From: Gammaproteobacteria bacterium
GTDB taxonomy: Bacteria > Pseudomonadota > Gammaproteobacteria > DSM-16500
Assembly: GCA_004322325.1 (NCBI GenBank)
Contig: SCTP01000092.1
Span: forward strand, 1-6,255
Reading direction: 5' to 3'
Length of the DNA stretch: 6,255 bases
The translations under genes and the position numbers were made by a program. Under the pieces are notes generated by a model. That model was not told where the DNA came from, did not search any database, and was given only the letters and a program-made list of their open reading frames with translations. Positions 1 through 6,255 of this stretch are shown in pieces. Within the stretch, counting starts at the first letter, position 1. Each line of letters opens with the position of its first letter.

Positions 1-833
1 CTAAATGTAACGCATTGATTAAAGATACTTTTAGCCGCTTAACCCCCTGGCAGATTACCCAATTGGCCCGGCATCCCCAGCGTCCTCATAGCATTGATTA
101 TATTTCCCGGATTTTTACCGAATTTGATGAATTATCCGGCGATCGTGCTCTCTCTGCTGGTCCTTCCATCATCGCTGGTATCGCACGCTTAGAGGGGCAG
201 CCCGTCATGGTCATCAGCCATGAAAAAGGCCGCAAGACGCAAGAGAAAATCGAGCGTAACTTTGGCATGCCCAGCCCCGAAGACTATCGTAAAGCGCTGC
301 GGCTCATGAAGATGGCTGAGCGCTTCAAATTGCCGATCTTAACTTTTATCGATACCCCCGGCGCTTACCCCGGTATCGGTGCGGAAGAGCGTAATCAAAG
401 CGAAGCGATTGCCCGTAACTTATTTGTCTTATCCCGCCTGAAGACCCCTATTATTTGTACCGTCATCGGCGAGGGTGGTTCAGGTGGCGCCTTGGCAATC
501 GGGGTAGGGGATCGGGTATTTATGCTGCAATATGCTATTTACTCCGTCATCTCGCCCGAAGGCTGCGCTTCGATTTTATGGAAGAGTGCGGAAAAAGCGT
601 CCGAAGCAGCAGAGGCAATGAATCTCACTGCGGATAAAATCATCAAACTCGGCTTAATCGACGGCATTATCCCTGAACCACTGGGCGGTGCTCATCGTCA
701 TTACGATGTCATGGCACAGACTTTGAAGAAGCATTTGGTGCAACAATTGACCGAATTGCAATCTTATCCTCTCTCTACCTTGGTGGAAGAGCGCTATAAA
801 CGCCTGATGTCTTATGGGCTGGCGACGGCATGA
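1..833 (+). CDS. accA: Acetyl-CoA carboxylase carboxyltransferase subunit alpha, 5'-truncated by window edge
   Basis: AccA is the alpha half of the cytoplasmic carboxyltransferase. With AccD it moves the carboxyl group from carboxybiotin (on AccB) to acetyl-CoA, giving malonyl-CoA for fatty acid synthesis. Family hallmarks are clear: ARHPQRP near the start, [40 protein letters not shown], the glycine-rich [15 protein letters not shown] (about bases 468-512) that forms the CoA/oxyanion region, [16 protein letters not shown], and the C-terminal RLMSYG. The reading frame stays open to the left edge (first whole codon at base 3), so the TTG at 15 is very unlikely to be the real start. Compared with E. 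coli AccA (319 residues), about 45 N-terminal residues lie outside the window. No key residue looks damaged. The stop overlaps the tilS start as ATGA, so the two are probably translated from one mRNA. In relatives dnaE lies upstream. Confidence 0.97.
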   Translation, partial: KCNALIKDTFSRLTPWQITQLARHPQRPHSIDYISRIFTEFDELSGDRALSAGPSIIAGIARLEGQPVMVISHEKGRKTQEKIERNFGMPSPEDYRKALRLMKMAERFKLPILTFIDTPGAYPGIGAEERNQSEAIARNLFVLSRLKTPIICTVIGEGGSGGALAIGVGDRVFMLQYAIYSVISPEGCASILWKSAEKASEAAEAMNLTADKIIKLGLIDGIIPEPLGGAHRHYDVMAQTLKKHLVQQLTELQSYPLSTLVEERYKRLMSYGLATA

Positions 834-1933
834 CCTTGCAAGAAGCCATTCGCGACTTTTGTTCTCGATATGGCTTTGAAAAAACCTACTGGGTTGCCTA
901 TAGCGGTGGTTTGGATTCGCATGTGTTATTGGCGATTTGCCATGAACTACGCCAAACTGAGCCACTGCAATTACGCGCCATCCATATCAACCATGGCATT
1001 CATCCCCATGCGCATCAATGGGCAGCCCATTGTGCAAAAGTATGCGTTGAAATGGGTATCGATTATCATGAGAGGGCTATCCAACTAGAGCTGCCTCCAG
1101 GCACTAGCCTAGAAGAAGCCGCCAGAAAGCAGCGTTATGCAATCTTGGCAGAAGATCTGAACGAAGGTGATATTCTACTCACTGCCCATCATCAAGATGA
1201 CCAAGCAGAAACTGTCTTACTCCAATTATTCCGCGGTGCAGGTCCCAAAGGCTTAGCTGCCATGCCGAGGATGAAACCGTTCGGACGCGGTTTTCATGGC
1301 CGTCCTTTACTCGATTTCCCGCGAGCTACGCTAGAGCAATATGCCGCTACTCACTCGTTCCAATGGATAGAAGACGATTCTAATCGCGATACGAGCTTAA
1401 CGCGCAATTTTATTCGCCACGAACTTCTCTCCTTACTCAAAACCCGCTGGCCGACAGTAACGCAGTCGATCTCCCGCAGTGCTGCGTATTGCGCTGAAGC
1501 TCAAGGATTACTTGAAGAATGGGCGAAAGAAGAGTGGCAAACCGTACAAGGCTCGCGTGACAATACTTTATCTGTCAGCAAATTATTAGCCCTTGACGTC
1601 GCCCGACAGCGCTTATTTTTACGGCTCTGGATCCAGCAACTCGGTCATCCTCTCCCGGATGCCAAAAAGCTCGATACCATCCAATACAATGTCCTGACCG
1701 CCAAGCCAGACCGTCAACCCTGCGTACGCTGGCAGCAGACAGAAATCAGGCGTTACCGTGATGATCTTTACCTGATGAAAGCGCTACCACCCGCCGCCGC
1801 TATCTCGACTAGGCGAGGGAGCCATACATTGAAGAGACTATTTCAAGAGTGGGGCATTCCACCGTGGGAGCGAAATCGTCTACGGAATCTTCTCAGCCCT
1901 CTCGAAGAGGGCGAGAGAAAGAAAAAAAGCTAG
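830..1933 (+). CDS. tilS: tRNA(Ile) lysidine synthetase with a reduced C-terminal domain
   Basis: TilS uses ATP and lysine to turn C34 of tRNA-Ile (CAU anticodon) into lysidine, so that the tRNA reads AUA and is charged with isoleucine; it is normally essential. The N-terminal PP-loop ATPase shows SGGLDS (residues 25-30), HINHGIH, the [19 protein letters not shown] block (118-136) and a [14 protein letters not shown] segment (191-200), all as expected. Residues about 210-320 match the middle tRNA-binding part. The C-terminal domain is odd. The expected segment between the end of the middle domain and [24 protein letters not shown] (328-351) is nearly absent. After residue 351 the usual PLIY...-type ending is replaced by a short tail encoded by a hairpin and an A-rich run. 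Total length is 367 residues against 432 in E. coli. The ATG is chosen because it overlaps the accA stop (ATGA); no strong Shine-Dalgarno is seen, so coupling is likely. Confidence 0.95.
   Translation: MTLQEAIRDFCSRYGFEKTYWVAYSGGLDSHVLLAICHELRQTEPLQLRAIHINHGIHPHAHQWAAHCAKVCVEMGIDYHERAIQLELPPGTSLEEAARKQRYAILAEDLNEGDILLTAHHQDDQAETVLLQLFRGAGPKGLAAMPRMKPFGRGFHGRPLLDFPRATLEQYAATHSFQWIEDDSNRDTSLTRNFIRHELLSLLKTRWPTVTQSISRSAAYCAEAQGLLEEWAKEEWQTVQGSRDNTLSVSKLLALDVARQRLFLRLWIQQLGHPLPDAKKLDTIQYNVLTAKPDRQPCVRWQQTEIRRYRDDLYLMKALPPAAAISTRRGSHTLKRLFQEWGIPPWERNRLRNLLSPLEEGERKKKS
1890..1917. repeat. Strong palindrome (hairpin) inside the last codons of tilS
   Basis: GCCCTCT (1896-1902) pairs perfectly with AGAGGGC (1906-1912) around a three-base CGA loop. 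With A1895 bulged out, TCTC (1891-1894) pairs with GAGA (1913-1916), giving an 11-bp stem. It is followed by an A-rich run (1918-1927), not a T run, so it is not a standard terminator on the plus strand. On the minus strand the T run comes before the stem, which is also the wrong order. It encodes the last part of TilS ([10 protein letters not shown]) exactly where similarity to the family stops. It may be a small dispersed palindromic element or a stabilising 3' structure; the sequence alone cannot decide. Confidence 0.6.
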
Positions 1934-2145
1934 TTACATTTCTTGTCGTGACAACCCTTACAGCTCATGCAGCAAGTGCAAAGATATTTTACCAAGGCAC
2001 CAAACGCAAGAATTGGCAAGGTAACGTCAAAAAAATCACGAAAAATGATTAACTTGACTAATTGATCGCGCGGCAGTACCAACGCAAACACACCCACTGC
2101 AATAGCGATCAAAATAACAAGTGCGACGAATAATCGTATAAACAT
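1930..2145 (-). CDS. Small membrane protein with a six-cysteine C-terminus, function unknown
   Basis: A 71-residue protein with no function I can name. Residues 3-24 form a strongly hydrophobic helix after a short MFIR start, and residues 41-55 (VTLPILAFGALVKYL) form a second hydrophobic stretch, so it probably sits in the inner membrane with one or two helices. The end is packed with cysteines at positions 56, 58, 59, 62, 65 and 70 plus His66, a pattern that could bind a metal or an iron-sulfur cluster or form disulfides. The phrase FRDFFDVTLPILAFGAL reads like a conserved family signature. The gene is supported by a good ribosome site: AGGAGA on the minus strand (complement of 2152-2157), six bases before the ATG. 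It runs against tilS, and both stops share the palindrome CTAG at 1930-1933. In relatives such as Pseudomonas pyrG follows tilS directly, so this gene is an addition to the block. Confidence 0.75.
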   Translation of the reverse strand: MFIRLFVALVILIAIAVGVFALVLPRDQLVKLIIFRDFFDVTLPILAFGALVKYLCTCCMSCKGCHDKKCN

Positions 2146-4713
<2,568 letters not shown>

Positions 4714-4715
<2 letters not shown>

Positions 4716-4718
4716 GAG
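4714..4718 (+). promoter_or_regulatory. Ribosome binding site of the RasGEF-like gene
   Basis: AGGAG overlaps the kdsA TAG stop (4713-4715) and lies eight bases before the ATG at 4727. It fixes the start of the downstream gene and favours co-translation with kdsA. Confidence 0.7.
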
Positions 4719-4726
4719 CTCAATAA

Positions 4727-6028
4727 ATGTCTCTGACAGAGGATGTTACCCAACTTATTGAAGGGATTCATTCTACTATCGCAAGTCGTGATGTAGACAG
4801 CTTAGTTGAGATTGGAAGAGAAACGGAGGCATTTCTTCTTGAACATGAAAAAGTATTTCAAACGTACCCGCTAGAACAGCAAAGATTACTCGCTGCTTAT
4901 CGAAAAAGTATTCATGTTGCTTATCGTCTTCTAGGGAAAGCGGATCGTCGTGCTTTCTTAGCATTAACAGATATTGCGGATGCGGATGAGGAAAATCTAC
5001 CACCAAGTCATCTCGAGATTTTAGAATTTAGCAAAAAAATCTCTTCTAACATTGGTAACGATATTCTTTCTCAAGCGACCCCTGAGCGGAAATTAGCGAG
5101 AGCGGCCTATTGGTTGGCTATTATGCTGAAGTGCTTTAATCACCGCAAATATCAAACAGTCTATAATATCGGACTGGCGTTAGGAGATGCTCGAGTAGAG
5201 AGAGCGCTAAAAGATCGATGGCCGCAAGAATGGGAAGAGATAAAGCAGAAGATCAATTTTTTCACGATGCCTACTCATCAAGATGCACTCTTGGAACCAG
5301 GAAGGCATCCAATTGTGCCTGATCTTGCTTCTCTTCGCTGGAGGTTTATCCAGCTAAAAAGAAGGAAACAAACCGAACAAATCCCTCACCTTGTTGCGCG
5401 AGTGAAGGCGATGCAAATACAAAAGAAACAGTACCGAAAACAAAAAAAATCGCTTAATAAGCCAGTAAAAGAGATCACTTTCAAAACGCTAACAGAATAT
5501 GCAATCACCCACAAAAGCAAAATTCACTTGAGTAAAAATGTAAAAGCGAATTTTAAAATTATTCGTTGTAAAGATGAGATACAGGGAATAAATTTACACA
5601 TAAAGCTGTTGTTATCAAATAAATTAGAAGAGTTACAATCTCGCACGGCTTTGCAAACGCGAAAGAGTAAAAAGGGTAATAAGGGAGTAAAGGACAATTT
5701 AAAATTAGGAAAAATTAGAGATAAGTTAGAGAAGCTAGAAACGCATGTGTCAACGGTGATCGGAGAGAGTGTAAAAGGAATAGATAATTTTATTGATTAT
5801 CTCTCAAGCGAAATTCAGCAGCTTAAGGGAGGTAACCACCAAGAATTGAAAGATATTTTGGAAGAAATAAAAAAACATCTAAACAAACAGACAGAACTTA
5901 ATCAGGCTATTGATAAGTTAAAGGGAGAAAAATCGGCTAAGCGAATATCAATCTTTAACAGGCCAAATATATTACCCCAGAAGCATGAAGTGGCGCATGA
6001 TGAGGTGCCTGTTTATAAAGTTAGATAG
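4727..6028 (+). CDS. RasGEF-like domain protein with lysine-rich coiled-coil tail, candidate effector
   Basis: A 433-residue soluble, helical protein without signal peptide or membrane segment. Residues about 98-200 resemble the catalytic core of eukaryotic Ras guanine nucleotide exchange factors (Cdc25/Sos type): a helix like FNxxSNWVAxEIL (here EFSKKISSNIGNDILS), then PERxLARAAYWLAIMLKCFN matching ERxxxxxxFIxIAxxCxxxNNF, then NIGLALGDARVERALKDRW matching IxxGLNSxxVxRLKxTW, and HPIVPDL matching PPCIPFLG. LKRRKQTEQI (210-219) may match the KRRKxAEI of the last core helix, but the hairpin before it would be about 20 residues short. Residues 210-330 are very basic; 325-400 look like coiled coil. 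RasGEF domains are rare in bacteria and known from Legionella effectors such as LegG2, so a secreted protein acting on host GTPases is plausible (inference). It follows kdsA by 11 bases. Base composition is more AT-rich than its neighbours, most of all in the second half. It could instead be an unrelated helical protein. Confidence 0.6.
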   Translation: MSLTEDVTQLIEGIHSTIASRDVDSLVEIGRETEAFLLEHEKVFQTYPLEQQRLLAAYRKSIHVAYRLLGKADRRAFLALTDIADADEENLPPSHLEILEFSKKISSNIGNDILSQATPERKLARAAYWLAIMLKCFNHRKYQTVYNIGLALGDARVERALKDRWPQEWEEIKQKINFFTMPTHQDALLEPGRHPIVPDLASLRWRFIQLKRRKQTEQIPHLVARVKAMQIQKKQYRKQKKSLNKPVKEITFKTLTEYAITHKSKIHLSKNVKANFKIIRCKDEIQGINLHIKLLLSNKLEELQSRTALQTRKSKKGNKGVKDNLKLGKIRDKLEKLETHVSTVIGESVKGIDNFIDYLSSEIQQLKGGNHQELKDILEEIKKHLNKQTELNQAIDKLKGEKSAKRISIFNRPNILPQKHEVAHDEVPVYKVR

Positions 6029-6050
6029 TTGAATACAAATTTGCTATATT
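6022..6050 (+). promoter_or_regulatory. Likely promoter of the ribbon-helix-helix gene
   Basis: TATATT at 6045-6050 is preceded by TGC (6042-6044), forming an extended -10 element. At 17 bases spacing lies TAGATA (6022-6027), matching four of six positions of TTGACA and overlapping the end and stop of the upstream gene. Transcription would start near 6057, a few bases before the ribosome site, giving a leader of about 16 bases. This is the best promoter-like pair in the window after allowing for AT-rich background. Confidence 0.5.
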
Positions 6051-6060
6051 TAAAAAACAA

Positions 6061-6068
6061 AGGGGAGG
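6061..6068 (+). promoter_or_regulatory. Strong ribosome binding site of the ribbon-helix-helix gene
   Basis: AGGGGAGG lies four bases before the ATG at 6073. It is the most consensus-like ribosome site in the window and decides the start against the second ATG at 6082, the fourth codon. Confidence 0.7.
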
Positions 6069-6072
6069 TTAT

Positions 6073-6255
6073 ATGGTAAAAATGTCATTACACTTATCAC
6101 CAGAAACTAATGAGACATTAGAACAATTATCTGAAAATAACCACATGACTAAAAGTGAACTGTTACGCAAAGCCCTTGCATTGATGGAAGTAGCCTTGAA
6201 AAATAAAGAGAAGGGAAACCATCTTGTAATAGTAGATAAAAATGATAAGAAGATA
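6073..6255 (+). CDS. Ribbon-helix-helix (CopG/Arc-like) DNA-binding protein, 3'-truncated by window edge
   Basis: The first 61 codons of a gene that runs off the right edge. The protein begins with a short alternating strand (KMSLHLS, residues 3-9), then a helix with PETNETLEQLSENN (10-23), a turn, and a second helix from TKSELLRKALALMEVALK (26-43). This strand-helix-helix order with TKSELLRKAL is the hallmark of CopG-type ribbon-helix-helix regulators, which dimerise and bind operator DNA with the strand. A following segment HLVIVDKNDKK (50-60) resembles the short GxxLxIVDxD tail of a common family of single-domain proteins about 70-90 residues long, so little is probably missing. It could be a stand-alone regulator, possibly autoregulating from its own promoter, or an antitoxin. 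The next gene, which would help to decide, is outside the window. Confidence 0.85.
   Translation, partial: MVKMSLHLSPETNETLEQLSENNHMTKSELLRKALALMEVALKNKEKGNHLVIVDKNDKKI

Noticed and set aside
15..17. TTG at 15 as the real accA start
   Set aside because: The frame is open to the left edge and the AccA family has about 45 further residues before this point, so the gene simply enters the window truncated.
654..965. Minus-strand reading frame opposite accA/tilS
   Set aside because: It lies fully opposite two well-conserved genes, has no membrane or domain signature, and looks like a shadow frame.
1890..1930. Rho-independent terminator for tilS or for the minus-strand gene
   Set aside because: The stem is good, but on the plus strand it is followed by A, not T, and on the minus strand the T run comes before the stem, so neither direction has the required order.
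1849..2052. Plus-strand reading frame across the end of tilS
   Set aside because: It overlaps tilS in another frame and the better supported minus-strand gene. The product resembles nothing, no good ribosome site precedes it, and it does not restore the missing end of TilS.

Overview
The window looks like the chromosome of a gammaproteobacterium. The protein sequences of AccA, PyrG and KdsA, and above all the gene order accA-tilS-pyrG-kdsA, fit that class; Pseudomonas aeruginosa, for example, has dnaE-accA-tilS-pyrG-kdsA-eno. Several things suggest a host-associated lineage of the Legionella/Coxiella type (Legionellales): a metal-type KdsA, an AT-leaning accessory gene with a eukaryotic-like domain, and the general style of the proteins. 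This placement is an inference from remembered family sequences, not from a search.

Layout. (1) 1-833: 3' part of accA (fatty acid synthesis), cut by the window edge. (2) 830-1933: tilS (tRNA-Ile2 lysidine synthetase), overlapping accA by ATGA. Its C-terminal domain is strongly reduced and ends in a hairpin-forming tail. (3) 1930-2145, minus strand: a 71-residue membrane protein with six cysteines at its end, sharing a palindromic CTAG stop with tilS. (4) 2146-2256: a 111-base divergent spacer with a consensus -10 box for pyrG. (5) 2257-3888: pyrG (CTP synthase), then kdsA (KDO-8-phosphate synthase) at 3885-4715, again with an ATGA overlap. (6) 4727-6028: a 433-residue protein that I read as a divergent RasGEF-like domain followed by a very lysine-rich, coiled-coil tail. 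It starts 11 bases after kdsA, where many relatives have eno. (7) 6029-6072: a promoter-bearing spacer. (8) 6073-6255: the start of a ribbon-helix-helix DNA-binding protein, running off the window.

How the parts fit. The core is two housekeeping pairs: accA-tilS, and pyrG-kdsA, where PyrG makes CTP and KdsA makes the KDO precursor that KdsB activates with CTP for lipopolysaccharide. Two departures from the ancestral order stand out. One is the antisense small gene between tilS and pyrG. The other is the accessory pair after kdsA. The RasGEF-like gene has its own good ribosome binding site overlapping the kdsA stop, so it is probably read with pyrG-kdsA. The ribbon-helix-helix gene appears to have its own promoter. 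If the RasGEF reading is right, the product is a candidate secreted effector acting on host small GTPases, and this is the most interesting part of the window.

There is no stretch longer than 300 bases without a gene. I saw no tRNA, rRNA, CRISPR array, insertion sequence or clear rho-independent terminator.
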